Positions 17,458 to 26,452 of a DNA stretch of 64,000 nucleotides are shown here, piece after piece. The notes below the pieces were generated by a model, which worked only from the letters and a program-made list of their open reading frames with translations, made no database searches and was not told where the DNA came from. How positions within the stretch are numbered: the stretch's first letter is position 1; the number at the start of each line of letters is the position of its first letter. The DNA lies in the NCBI RefSeq assembly GCF_008806955.1, contig NZ_CP031727.1, positions 4,354,001-4,418,000 of the forward strand. Direction: 5' to 3'. The translations under genes and the position numbers were made by a program. The stretch comes from Cellvibrio sp. KY-YJ-3. Lineage in GTDB: Bacteria > Pseudomonadota > Gammaproteobacteria > Pseudomonadales > Cellvibrionaceae.

Positions 17458-19872
17458 CTATTCCCGCAACAACCTCACCCCATAAATACCACCCGCAATT
17501 GAACCCGGTGTCGCGACAAATTTCAGGGTGTATTTATCTTTGGCTTTTTTTACTAATTCCGCAGGTATCGCATAATCAACGGTGAAAAACTCCTGCGTAT
17601 TGCCGGTGGATTCGACCTTGGCAATCACCACATCGTTCAACTGAATTTCAAATTTTCTGCCGGAATCAATTCCTGCGTAGGTAATGCGCAAAGTTTTGGC
17701 TTCCTGTTTTTTATCATTTAATTCATAACTGAACCACGCGCGAGTGTGGCGCCAGTGACGATTATTATATAAACCCGCTTCCGCTTGTTCGCCTTTATAA
17801 AAATGGTCTGACTCTGGCTGTTGTTCACCAGGGGCAACCTGATCGATAGTTTTGGCTTGCAACTCCAAGCGCGCTTTTTCCTCAGCAGCAGCTTTGGCGC
17901 GAGACGTTTCTAAATCCTCCGCGGTGCTATAGGGCAAGTACAATGCGTAACGCGATTCATGCACACGAAAAAACGGGACTAATTCGATCTGCTGAAGATT
18001 CTGGCCATTGATTAAACCGCTGGCGTTAAAGGTTAGCGGCTTACCGGCGACGGGTTTTAATTGCTGGATAAACTCATCGCTATTACCCAACAAAAATGGC
18101 GCCGCTTCCAGCGGGCATACCTGACCGGAGGCGATATGCCCCATGCGTGAATCATCCGCAAAATAGCTGATTTTTTCGGTCACAAATGGCTGGGCTTTCA
18201 GCGCAAGTACAATGGGACCATGGAGCACCGCATAATAGTTTGAACCGTCGGGTAATTTTTCCAGGCGGGGTTTCATGGGCAATACCAATTGCACTTTATC
18301 GCCCTTTTTCCAACGGCGTTCCAGCGCAATGTAATCGCCCGGTTGTTGTTTTACCTCCACCGCTTTTCCGTTTATCCGTAATTGCAGCTGACCGGCCTCA
18401 ACCCAGTGTGGGTAGCGCAATTGCAAACGAAAACGCTTGCTGGTTTCCATTACCAGTTCGGTAGTTTCTGCATCAGGAAATTGGGTATTTTGGGTAAGGC
18501 TTATGCCCTGCTCTGCCCAAGTCATGCGCGAGGGAATAAATAAATTCACAAACACTTCGGGTATTTTTTTGTTTAAGTCACGCGCATAAATAAATTCGGC
18601 ATATTTGGAATGGTTTTCTATACCAGAACCCACACAGCACCACATGCCGTCATGCACTTGCGAATACATACGGTAATGATTGGGGCGCATAGAGGTGAAG
18701 TACACCAAGCCGCCAGTTTGTGGATGCTGGGAGGACAAAATATGGTTGTACAAGGCGCGTTCGTAATAATCCACGTATTTCATCGCCGGATTGTTTTTAC
18801 TTTTTTTCATATCCGCTGCTGAGTTATCCCTTGAAGATAAAAACAACAACTGGGTGAGTTTGAGCATATTGTAGGTATTGCAGGTTTCCGGGCCTTCTAC
18901 ATCCTCAATCATCGCGGTGAAATCATGGCTATCGTGAAAGTGTTCTTTCACACTGTTGCCACCAATCGCCACGGTGCGTTTGTCTACTACGGTTTGCCAA
19001 AAAAACTCTGCGGCTTTATTCCAGCTTTCGTTGTGCGTCGCATCGGCTACTTTTTTAAAGCCAATAATTTTGGGGATTTGGGTATTAGCGTGCAGGCCGG
19101 TTAATTGATCCTGCTGTTTTTCCAGCGGCTGTAATATCGCTTGGTGGGAAAAAGCCTCCGCCAGTTTCAAATATTTTTTATCGCCCGTGATTTCTGCCAC
19201 ATCCACAAATACTTCATTCATACCACCGTGTTCGGTGCGCAGCATGGTTTGCATTTGCTCAGGTGATAATTTTTTGGTGAGTTCAATAGTCCAATCAGAC
19301 AAACGCACCAACATTTTTTTGGCGTCTTCGTTGCCTGCATATAAATAAGCATCGCGCAGACCCGCATAGATTTTATGCAGGTTGTACCAGGGCACCCAGC
19401 GCTCGTTAGTGGAGAAGTTGTCGGCGCGAATATCACCGCGCGCAATTTCACTCCACATTTTATTGCTGTCAGGAATACCGCCAATGTAACCACTGCCTAG
19501 CTTGTCCTGGCATTTTTTTAATTCCGCAATTACATAGTTCAACCGATGCAGCACCACCTCGTCTTTGGTCGCGGCATAGAGCAAGGCCAGCGCCGTCACA
19601 TAATGCCCGCCCATGTGGCCATCCAGCCCGGTGGATTCCCAATTGCCGTAAGTCTCTTTAAACGGCAAGCCCGCCTCACGGCGAAATGGTGCTAATAATT
19701 TCTCTGCGTCCAACGCCATTAAATATTCTTTGTTGGTGTGTTGCGCTTGCAAGAAGGGGCTATCGAGCAATTGCACATCGCGGGTGGGAGCTAGCTCAAG
19801 GGCATGCGCTGACGCCATAAACAAGCTAAAACCAAGAGTGACTAAACGCAGAGAGCTAACCAAATTCATCAT
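17458..19872 (-). CDS. GH127/GH146-type beta-L-arabinofuranosidase
   Basis: 804 residues with a signal peptide (cut near AHA), hence probably periplasmic. The N-terminal half is the (alpha/alpha)6 barrel of the former DUF1680 family, with GHMGGHYVTALALLYAATKD and WVPWYNLHKIYAGLRDAYL. The zinc-cysteine centre known from Bifidobacterium HypBA1 is visible: Glu329 and Cys331 (GPETCNT), vicinal Cys412-Cys413 (GMWCCVGSG) with Cys412 the likely nucleophile, and Glu310 as a possible acid/base. Beta-sandwich domains and a C-terminal extension make it longer than HypBA1 and nearer to GH146 proteins. Two ATGs (19872 and 19869) follow GGAGG; the second has the better spacing. It would release beta-linked L-arabinofuranose from pectic arabinan or plant glycoproteins. 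Confidence 0.88.
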   Translation of the reverse strand: MMNLVSSLRLVTLGFSLFMASAHALELAPTRDVQLLDSPFLQAQHTNKEYLMALDAEKLLAPFRREAGLPFKETYGNWESTGLDGHMGGHYVTALALLYAATKDEVVLHRLNYVIAELKKCQDKLGSGYIGGIPDSNKMWSEIARGDIRADNFSTNERWVPWYNLHKIYAGLRDAYLYAGNEDAKKMLVRLSDWTIELTKKLSPEQMQTMLRTEHGGMNEVFVDVAEITGDKKYLKLAEAFSHQAILQPLEKQQDQLTGLHANTQIPKIIGFKKVADATHNESWNKAAEFFWQTVVDKRTVAIGGNSVKEHFHDSHDFTAMIEDVEGPETCNTYNMLKLTQLLFLSSRDNSAADMKKSKNNPAMKYVDYYERALYNHILSSQHPQTGGLVYFTSMRPNHYRMYSQVHDGMWCCVGSGIENHSKYAEFIYARDLNKKIPEVFVNLFIPSRMTWAEQGISLTQNTQFPDAETTELVMETSKRFRLQLRYPHWVEAGQLQLRINGKAVEVKQQPGDYIALERRWKKGDKVQLVLPMKPRLEKLPDGSNYYAVLHGPIVLALKAQPFVTEKISYFADDSRMGHIASGQVCPLEAAPFLLGNSDEFIQQLKPVAGKPLTFNASGLINGQNLQQIELVPFFRVHESRYALYLPYSTAEDLETSRAKAAAEEKARLELQAKTIDQVAPGEQQPESDHFYKGEQAEAGLYNNRHWRHTRAWFSYELNDKKQEAKTLRITYAGIDSGRKFEIQLNDVVIAKVESTGNTQEFFTVDYAIPAELVKKAKDKYTLKFVATPGSIAGGIYGVRLLRE

Positions 19873-19991
19873 AAAACCTCCAAAAAAATATTCCCGCCAA
19901 TGGCGGGAATATAAAATTTATTACTGACTAATAGCGGGATTTAACTTAACTTTTCATAGAGTTAAGCATGCCCTTAGATATTCACCATTCG

Positions 19992-20020
19992 TCACACCCG
20001 CGAACGCATCCATCCATGAA
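19992..20020. repeat. Degenerate REP-like repeat, copy C
   Basis: Shares TCA..CCCGCGAACG....ATCCAT with the copy at 32108 but has lost the stem. It lies between two hydrolase genes on the minus strand, just after the RICIN-GH43 stop. Confidence 0.45.
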
Positions 20021-20025
20021 AATTA

Positions 20026-21489
20026 TTATTGCGCTTGCAGCGTAAACATTTGATTGGTGCTATTGGCAACACATTGCCATTGATTGAGATTGGCGCCATC
20101 CGCACTGGAGGCTCCTGCAATATCTAAACATTTTTCGCTGTTGCGATTCACTATGCGATAACGCCCTGAGCCTGCCGCTTGAAAACGAAATAGTTGGTTG
20201 TGAGTGGCTGTGTAATTCCACAGCATAAGGTTGGCGCCATCAGCAGTTGAAAAAGAATTTATATCAAAAGCCAAGCCAATTGCATTGGCTGGCGAGATGC
20301 GATGCCAAACATCATCAACACGTGAAACCATAAACTTCTGGCAATTATTATTTAACCAGCCCCACTGACGCAGGTTAGTACCTGCTGCCACACCACAATT
20401 TTCTACATCCAAGGATTTCCCCGAGTGCGCAGGAGTAATGCGATAAGTACCACTGATACGCGCATTGTTATCGCTTTTCACTGTAAAACTGCGACTGAAT
20501 ACCGGCCAACCATTAGAAAAAGTCATCTGCAATAAATCCAAACGCGCAGGCCAACCAGTGGAGGTGGTGCCATCGTAATAGTGGATAGACGCAAGGTGCT
20601 GGCCATTATTGTAGAAATAACCAAAATGACCAGGGCCAATATAATTCCCATCAGACATCAATACAGTGCTGCCACCATAATTCCACAGGCTTACACCGTT
20701 CTTATCCAGAAATGGCCCGGTGGGGCTAGTGGAGCGGCCAGTTACCAAGTAGTAATCACTGTTATTGCCTTGGCAACATTCGCCCAAGTTAACAAACATG
20801 TAGTAATAACCATTGATGTATTTTACTTGCGCCGCTTCAAATTCACTCCATGCATAATTATTTCCCACCACCGGGTAACGAGTGGAATTCATCAGCAACC
20901 CGGTATTGGGATTAATTTGCCGCACAAAAATACCTGCATAGTGCGAACCATAAATCATCCACACATTATTTTGCGCATCGCGATATAAACCTGCATCAAT
21001 AGTATTAACTGGCTGGCCGCTTAACGTGCCTTCGTCCACGGTAGAAACTACCATGCCCAAATCCTGCCAATTGGGATTATTGAGCGAGTTGGTAACCATC
21101 ACTCCAATAGCTGAGCGCATACCAGATGTTGCGGAGAAAGCTGAATAGTACAAATAAAATTTGCCATTCATTTCAATTAAATCCGGCGCCCAAAAATTGC
21201 CGTCAAACCCCGGCACTTTGTTGCCAATCCAGCTCGGGTAGGTATTGGCAGGCACGGGGGATGGGCCACGCTGCCAATTAATCAAATCGGTGGAATAAAG
21301 TGCATTGATTGGAAAATTACTGGCCCCACCACCGGTGCCAAAAGTCCAATAAGTATTTCCATCTTTCACAATGGTAGAGGGATCGTGAATATCGGTTGTG
21401 CCATTAAGCGTTAATGCAATCGAATTAATACTCGATAATGACACCAGGATAAAAAAAATATTTCTGAATAGCTGGATAGCTTTGCACAT
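20026..21489 (-). CDS. Secreted GH43 arabinanase-type enzyme with C-terminal RICIN (CBM13-like) module
   Basis: 487 residues with a signal peptide ending near NSIA. The five-bladed GH43 domain covers about 30-335. Asp36 (IHDPST) is the likely base, Asp165 (NTIDAG) the pKa modulator and Glu218 (SEFEAAQ) the acid; GPGHFGY holds the histidine usually near the central metal. A beta-trefoil follows from about 345 to 487, with three repeats of QxW type (LRQWGW, LMLWNY, LNQWQC), which would bind the polysaccharide. Its closest functional class is arabinan endo-1,5-alpha-L-arabinosidase, but the acid motif differs from the IEGAY/IEAPF form, so the exact subfamily is uncertain. An AAGGG ribosome site precedes the start. 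It diverges from the halogenase at 21688, with a FadR/GntR-type site between. Confidence 0.88.
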   Translation of the reverse strand: MCKAIQLFRNIFFILVSLSSINSIALTLNGTTDIHDPSTIVKDGNTYWTFGTGGGASNFPINALYSTDLINWQRGPSPVPANTYPSWIGNKVPGFDGNFWAPDLIEMNGKFYLYYSAFSATSGMRSAIGVMVTNSLNNPNWQDLGMVVSTVDEGTLSGQPVNTIDAGLYRDAQNNVWMIYGSHYAGIFVRQINPNTGLLMNSTRYPVVGNNYAWSEFEAAQVKYINGYYYMFVNLGECCQGNNSDYYLVTGRSTSPTGPFLDKNGVSLWNYGGSTVLMSDGNYIGPGHFGYFYNNGQHLASIHYYDGTTSTGWPARLDLLQMTFSNGWPVFSRSFTVKSDNNARISGTYRITPAHSGKSLDVENCGVAAGTNLRQWGWLNNNCQKFMVSRVDDVWHRISPANAIGLAFDINSFSTADGANLMLWNYTATHNQLFRFQAAGSGRYRIVNRNSEKCLDIAGASSADGANLNQWQCVANSTNQMFTLQAQ

Positions 21490-21594
21490 AGAAAAACCCT
21501 TAGTTATTAATTATTGTGGGAGAGCTGTTACTGCAAAAAGCCACGACGACACAGAACCAACTAGGAAAATGCTCGTTCTTGGCTTTATGCTACT

Positions 21595-21605
21595 TTGTAT
21601 TACAA
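21595..21605. promoter_or_regulatory. FadR/GntR-type palindrome TTGTATTACAA
   Basis: A perfect match to TNGTNNNACNA with symmetric TTGT/ACAA arms. It sits in the divergent region of the RICIN-GH43 (start 21489) and halogenase (start 21688) genes. The regulator is not encoded in the window. Confidence 0.6.
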
Positions 21606-21687
21606 TACTACCATTATACAAATCACATATCAGCCGTATAGCACAGCTTTTACCAAAATAAATAACCCCTGAAGAACAGGCCTATCT

Positions 21688-23193
21688 ATGCAAAATCAAG
21701 TTCCTAAACAAATTGTGATTGTTGGCGGCGGCACTGCCGGCTGGATGGCGGCTTCAATATTGTTGCACGCGTGGAAAACACACCAAGTGGAAATCACGCT
21801 CGTTGAGTCTGAGGACATTGGCATTATTGGCGTAGGTGAAGGTTCAACACCTGCGCTGCGAAAATTTTTTAGCTATCTGCACATTGCCGAAAAAGAATGG
21901 ATGCCCGCCTGCAACGCCACCTATAAAGCTGGAATCTATTTTGATAATTGGGGCGAAATCCCCGAATACGAAAGTTATTTCCACCCTTTTTATACCGCTT
22001 GGGATCAGGAAGGTGCCCACGCTTTTGTCGCAGCAGCAAACAAACAGCGACAAGGATTAACTACGAGCCCACACCCAAATTCATATTTTTTAGCCTATCA
22101 CTTGGCGGAAGCAAATAAAGCACCACTACCAACCGACCCTCAGTTAGGCAATCAAGTTAATTATGGCTATCACTTTGATTCAGCGTTGCTGGGAAAGTTT
22201 TTGCGTGACCGCGCCAAACAACTGGGACTGACCCACCTCATCGACAATGTAGAACAAGTAACACTTACCGCTGAGGGTGACATAAGCAGTATCCAAACCC
22301 GACAACACGGCAGCATAGGTGCTGATTTTTTTATCGATTGCACTGGCTTTGCCAGTTTGTTGATGGGTAAAACCCTGCTGGAACCTTTTTTATCGTTCAA
22401 AGAAAATTTATTTAATGATGCAGCGGTAACACTACCAACAGCGATTGATGAAGAGATCGTACCAGCCACACGGTCAACTGCTTTAGGTTATGGTTGGGCA
22501 TGGAAAATCCCACTCACTAACCGCTACGGTAATGGCTATGTTTACAGCCGGGATTTCATCTCCCCCGAACAGGCCGAGCAGGAATTGCGCAATCATTTGG
22601 GCGATGCCGCTAAAGATTCACCGGCACGTCACTTAACCATGCGCGTTGGTCGCATTCATAATCACTGGAAAAAGAATTGTTTGGCGGTTGGGCTATCCCA
22701 AGGCTTTATCGAACCACTTGAGGCTACAGCTCTGGCAATCGTGCAATCCACGTTGGAAAATTTTGTAGATTGTTTTGACCAGCCAGTTAGCGAAACAACC
22801 AAAGAAAACTACAACAATTACATTAACGAATTAATTGACGGAATTCGCGATTACATTGTTACCCATTATCTGCTCAACACCCGAACCGATACCACCTACT
22901 GGCGCGCTTGCCGCGAACAAGCCAAACCATCGACCAAGCTGGAAGCCTTAATTTCCTGCTGGGATAACCAAGGTGATTTTATGGATTTGTTGTTCAAGCA
23001 GCAACGCGCAAAAGTGTATAAACCTGAATCTTGGTTTTGCATTTTCGCGGGCATGGGGCGTTTTACCCATTTACGCACAACCAAAGCAAACATAACGCCA
23101 ACCAACATAGAGTTAACCTTGCAGGAAAAATTAAACAACATCGGCAATTTATATTTTATTGATCACAAAAAACGTTTGAACATCCATTACTAA
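21688..23193 (+). CDS. Flavin-dependent tryptophan halogenase family protein
   Basis: 501 residues with all family marks: the FAD site IVGGGTAGWMAASILL, GVGEGSTPALRKFF, the catalytic-type lysine in NATYKAGIYFDNW, intact WxWxIP in GWAWKIPLTNR, and QGFIEPLEATALA with the PrnA Glu346-type glutamate. It resembles the truncated copy at the left edge more than the other two. It is divergent from the RICIN-GH43 gene and convergent with the TonB receptor at 23311-25956, sharing a strong bidirectional terminator with it. A palindrome TTGTATTACAA lies about 85 bp upstream, suggesting co-regulation with arabinose genes. By family it should need reduced flavin supplied by another protein. Its substrate is unknown. 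Confidence 0.9.
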   Translation: MQNQVPKQIVIVGGGTAGWMAASILLHAWKTHQVEITLVESEDIGIIGVGEGSTPALRKFFSYLHIAEKEWMPACNATYKAGIYFDNWGEIPEYESYFHPFYTAWDQEGAHAFVAAANKQRQGLTTSPHPNSYFLAYHLAEANKAPLPTDPQLGNQVNYGYHFDSALLGKFLRDRAKQLGLTHLIDNVEQVTLTAEGDISSIQTRQHGSIGADFFIDCTGFASLLMGKTLLEPFLSFKENLFNDAAVTLPTAIDEEIVPATRSTALGYGWAWKIPLTNRYGNGYVYSRDFISPEQAEQELRNHLGDAAKDSPARHLTMRVGRIHNHWKKNCLAVGLSQGFIEPLEATALAIVQSTLENFVDCFDQPVSETTKENYNNYINELIDGIRDYIVTHYLLNTRTDTTYWRACREQAKPSTKLEALISCWDNQGDFMDLLFKQQRAKVYKPESWFCIFAGMGRFTHLRTTKANITPTNIELTLQEKLNNIGNLYFIDHKKRLNIHY

Positions 23194-23254
23194 TATTTAC
23201 AATGGCTTTTCTATTACTTCGTTTTTATTTTTAAATTTTCAATTCATTAATTAT

Positions 23255-23286
23255 AAAAAAGGCCGCTCAAATTGAGCGGCCTTTTC
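23255..23286. terminator. Bidirectional terminator between halogenase and receptor
   Basis: A 10-bp perfect stem (GGCCGCTCAA / TTGAGCGGCC), preceded by six As and followed by four Ts, between convergent stops at 23193 and 23311. It serves both strands. Confidence 0.92.
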
Positions 23287-23310
23287 ATTTCCAACAGTTA
23301 TTCGGCTAAC

Positions 23311-25956
23311 CTAGAAAGAAGCGCGAATACCAGCAGAAACAGTTTTAGCAAAACGAACGGTATCACGGTTAAACAAAGTGGCATCGCCGAAATAATCCTG
23401 GAAGTTGTCACCAAAGATATTGGTAGCATCCAAGGTCAGGATAATATCGTCGGTCACGTTGTAGCTCATGCTCACGTCAGTTGAACCGTAGTCTTGCGCC
23501 ATAATTTCGATTGGCATACTGCAACAGAAGTTTTCACCGCCCTTAAATGCATCGCGATAGACGTAGGAAATACGTGCACCGAATTTTTCTTTTTCATAGG
23601 CTAATGCCACCGAATAAGATTTTTTGGATACATTAAACAGCTCGGTCTTCGCAGCACCTGACTCAGGCTTCAACTCACCATCAATATAAGTGTAGCTGGA
23701 TTGGACACCCAAACCTTGCAATACCGCCGGTAAGTTATCCGGGAAATATTGGAAGCCCACTTCATAACCGGTGTAGTCACTTTCACCAGAGTTTTCAGGG
23801 CGATCCAATCGGTAAGGCACACCACCGATATCAACGATGGTAGTTTTACGCACGATAGTGTCGGTGAAATTGCGATTGAAAATAGTTCCGGTCAGGGCGC
23901 TGTCTTCTGCAAAATACCATTCCAAAGCAACATCAAAGTTAGTTGCCACAATGGGCTCAAGATTCGGGTTGCCGCCGCTACCAGTGCCTTGATTGATTTG
24001 ACCAGCGATAGGTGCACGCAAGGTCAATGCAGGGTTCAAATCACCGAAAGCAGGACGAGTCAGTGTTTGTGAGGCGTTAATACGACCAGTAAGCGTATCG
24101 GTCAAACTGATGCGGAAAGACGCGTTTGGCAATACCACTGTGTCGTCAGCATTCAAGGTTACCTGGGTGGCAACATTGGTGTCGCCATCAATTTGGAAAC
24201 CTGTCAAATCAGAAGAGGTGTTTACAACACGGCTTCCCACCACACCATCAACTGCTTTGCCAGCCACATCGAATGCGTAGTGGAATTGTCCATAGATCGC
24301 CGTAGTATCTTCAGTAATATCGAAGTAGCGAGTAGGGTCATACGCCGGTCTGCCGGTGTAGTTGAAACCCACAAGGTTGCGCAATGTATCCTGATTTTCT
24401 GCATCCAACATCCAGTCAACTGATGGTGTCAGCCACTGGCGAGGAAATGTCACTACACCACTCATGAAATCGCCCGGCGTCTTATCAACAATGCCATTCA
24501 GACGTGGATCGGACAGCAATGGGCCGCAGCAACGCACATTTTGCACGTCCTGATTTTCCGCATTGCGCGAACTATAACGCACACCAAATTCAAATTTTTC
24601 AATCGGCCCAAAGTCAACAAGATAATCGGCATCCACTTTCGCAGCGTAAGCTGTGCCCTTGGAATGAGTCCAACCATCAAAGAAGGTCGCAACACCCACA
24701 CCGTCAGTGCTGGTTAAATCGAGATCACCGTAATCCAACGCCACTGCACCATTTTGGTTGAAGTCAACATTCAGGGTAGGCGCATTTCTGGTGAAATCGA
24801 GAATCAAACCGGTGTTATCAAAGGTAGATGTTTGATAATTCAAGTCAGCTTTGACATTCAGCTTGTCATTCGCATCCCAGTTCAAACCCGTGGTGTACTG
24901 CATACTTTCAGTTTCAGCTTCATATGCTTGCGTACTGGTCAGCAAAAATGCATTAACGGTTTGGGCAGTTTTAACAACATTAGTGCCTTCATGATAGGTG
25001 TAACTTGTGCCAGGTTTTTGTTGCGCATCGGTACGAGTAAACAGGAAGGACATATTGCCTTTGCCTTCGTAGCCTTGGTATGACATATCCAGATAGGTTT
25101 CCAGGCTGTCACTCGGCGCCCACTGTAATGACACATTCACTGCAGGGCGCTTGTTCAAGCCGTAACGATCCCATGCACCTGCGGCATCGCGCATCAATAC
25201 ATAATCATTGTCGGGTGAAGTGTCCAGCGCTACGCCAGGTGTGGAGCCAGCAATAGGCACACCAGTTTCTGTGTAGGGGAAAAAGCCGCCGCCCCATACT
25301 GCCTCTTCACGATAATTACTTTCCATGTAAGCAACGTTCAGTAATGCACCGAATTCACCCGCACTGGTATCCCAGCGATTACTAACCAATGCACTCAGGT
25401 TTGGATCGGTTTCTTCAGACTGATCGTTGTAAGTTCCTTTCAAAGAAACTGCAGTTTTGAAACCATCAAAATCAAATGCACGACGCATGCGCACGTTAAC
25501 AACACCGCCTACGCCGCCTTCAATCATATCGGCAGAGGTGGACTTATAAACTTCGATACCTGCTACTAGAGTTGCAGGAATATCCTGCAGTGCCATACCG
25601 CGGCCGACACCGGTAAATACTTGCTGACCATTAATAGTTGTAACAATGTCGCCAGAACCACGAATTACTACGCTACTGCCTTCGCCTTTAACATCCACAC
25701 CCACCTGCACACCAGTGATGTGTGACATAGCTTCAATTACGTTGTTGTCAGGGAATTTACCAATGTCTTCAGCAACAATTGCGTCAACAATTTGGGTGTT
25801 CTCGCGTTTGATATCCAACGCTTTGGACATACTGCCGCGAATACCGGTAACAACAACCTCTTCAAGGCCGTCGTCTTCCTGCGCTACAGCCACGTAGGAC
25901 GAACCCAAGGCTGCAACCATTGCAATCGATAAACTGAGTGTTTTTTTCTTGAACAT
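23311..25956 (-). CDS. TonB-dependent outer-membrane receptor
   Basis: 881 residues. The signal peptide ends near VAVAQ, followed by EEVVVTGIRGSMSKALDIKR, the plug motifs IGKFPDNNVIEAMSHITGVQ and DMIEGGVGGVVNVRMRR, and a barrel ending RFAKTVSAGIRASF. It is the shortest of the four receptors and closest to that at 37408-40185, sharing SxGEFGAL, the ETNYR/ESNYR region and a vicinal Cys-Cys in the late barrel (FCCSMP here, GCCAMP there); a further CC occurs at VRCCGP. The GGGAGA ribosome site supports the start. It diverges from the sodium/sugar symporter gene at 26453 across a 496-bp region holding FadR/GntR-type sites, so both are probably induced by the same sugar, likely arabinose or an arabino-oligosaccharide (inference). 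Confidence 0.92.
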   Translation of the reverse strand: MFKKKTLSLSIAMVAALGSSYVAVAQEDDGLEEVVVTGIRGSMSKALDIKRENTQIVDAIVAEDIGKFPDNNVIEAMSHITGVQVGVDVKGEGSSVVIRGSGDIVTTINGQQVFTGVGRGMALQDIPATLVAGIEVYKSTSADMIEGGVGGVVNVRMRRAFDFDGFKTAVSLKGTYNDQSEETDPNLSALVSNRWDTSAGEFGALLNVAYMESNYREEAVWGGGFFPYTETGVPIAGSTPGVALDTSPDNDYVLMRDAAGAWDRYGLNKRPAVNVSLQWAPSDSLETYLDMSYQGYEGKGNMSFLFTRTDAQQKPGTSYTYHEGTNVVKTAQTVNAFLLTSTQAYEAETESMQYTTGLNWDANDKLNVKADLNYQTSTFDNTGLILDFTRNAPTLNVDFNQNGAVALDYGDLDLTSTDGVGVATFFDGWTHSKGTAYAAKVDADYLVDFGPIEKFEFGVRYSSRNAENQDVQNVRCCGPLLSDPRLNGIVDKTPGDFMSGVVTFPRQWLTPSVDWMLDAENQDTLRNLVGFNYTGRPAYDPTRYFDITEDTTAIYGQFHYAFDVAGKAVDGVVGSRVVNTSSDLTGFQIDGDTNVATQVTLNADDTVVLPNASFRISLTDTLTGRINASQTLTRPAFGDLNPALTLRAPIAGQINQGTGSGGNPNLEPIVATNFDVALEWYFAEDSALTGTIFNRNFTDTIVRKTTIVDIGGVPYRLDRPENSGESDYTGYEVGFQYFPDNLPAVLQGLGVQSSYTYIDGELKPESGAAKTELFNVSKKSYSVALAYEKEKFGARISYVYRDAFKGGENFCCSMPIEIMAQDYGSTDVSMSYNVTDDIILTLDATNIFGDNFQDYFGDATLFNRDTVRFAKTVSAGIRASF

Positions 25957-26129
25957 GACTATCTCCCGTGGTCAATCGCCCTTTTTATTCGGAGTGTCCG
26001 ATGGAGCGATTGTTATTATTAAAACCGGTGTTCTTGCAGCACTGTCTTAGTCTGGCGCGGTATTTCTGCCTGCTCCGCACAAAACGATCAGGCTCGTTTT
26101 TGTTAGCCAGCGCCTAATAATTAGGCATA

Positions 26130-26140
26130 TTGTAAGACAA
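26130..26140. promoter_or_regulatory. FadR/GntR-type palindrome TTGTAAGACAA
   Basis: Perfect TNGTNNNACNA match, extended to ATTGT/ACAAT. It lies 174 bp upstream of the receptor start at 25956 in the region shared with the SSS symporter. Confidence 0.6.
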
Positions 26141-26340
26141 TTAAAATACTAGTCTTCACGGCATTTTCCGTCAACAAATGAAAAGTATTTTTTATGTAAA
26201 AACACCGGAGCATTACCAAAAGTAGCACTTTCACCCGAGAGCTAGCGCCAAGTGTGCAGAAAACAAGGTTTTATCGCGATGGAGGGTTATTCATTTGGAA
26301 ACAGCAAGAAAGGCTTGCAAATCGCTATTTGATACAATTT

Positions 26341-26351
26341 TTATATTACAA
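26341..26351. promoter_or_regulatory. Partial FadR/GntR-type site TTATATTACAA
   Basis: One arm (ACAA) is intact and the other has one change. The same 11-mer occurs at 49473 before another arabinan gene. It is about 100 bp upstream of the SSS symporter. Confidence 0.4.
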
Positions 26352-26452
26352 TAATACCTTGCTTTACGTATGATTATGCCGGGCTTACCCTGGCGCAGGG
26401 CGTCACAATAGCCCCAACAATAACTACAGACTGAGAATAAAAGGTAACCCGC

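Larger units (their letters stand above)
25957..26452. other. 496-bp divergent promoter region of receptor and SSS symporter
   Basis: No gene was found. It contains a full FadR/GntR-type site at 26130 and a partial one at 26341, one on each side, consistent with separate control of the two divergent genes. No terminator is seen. Confidence 0.5.
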
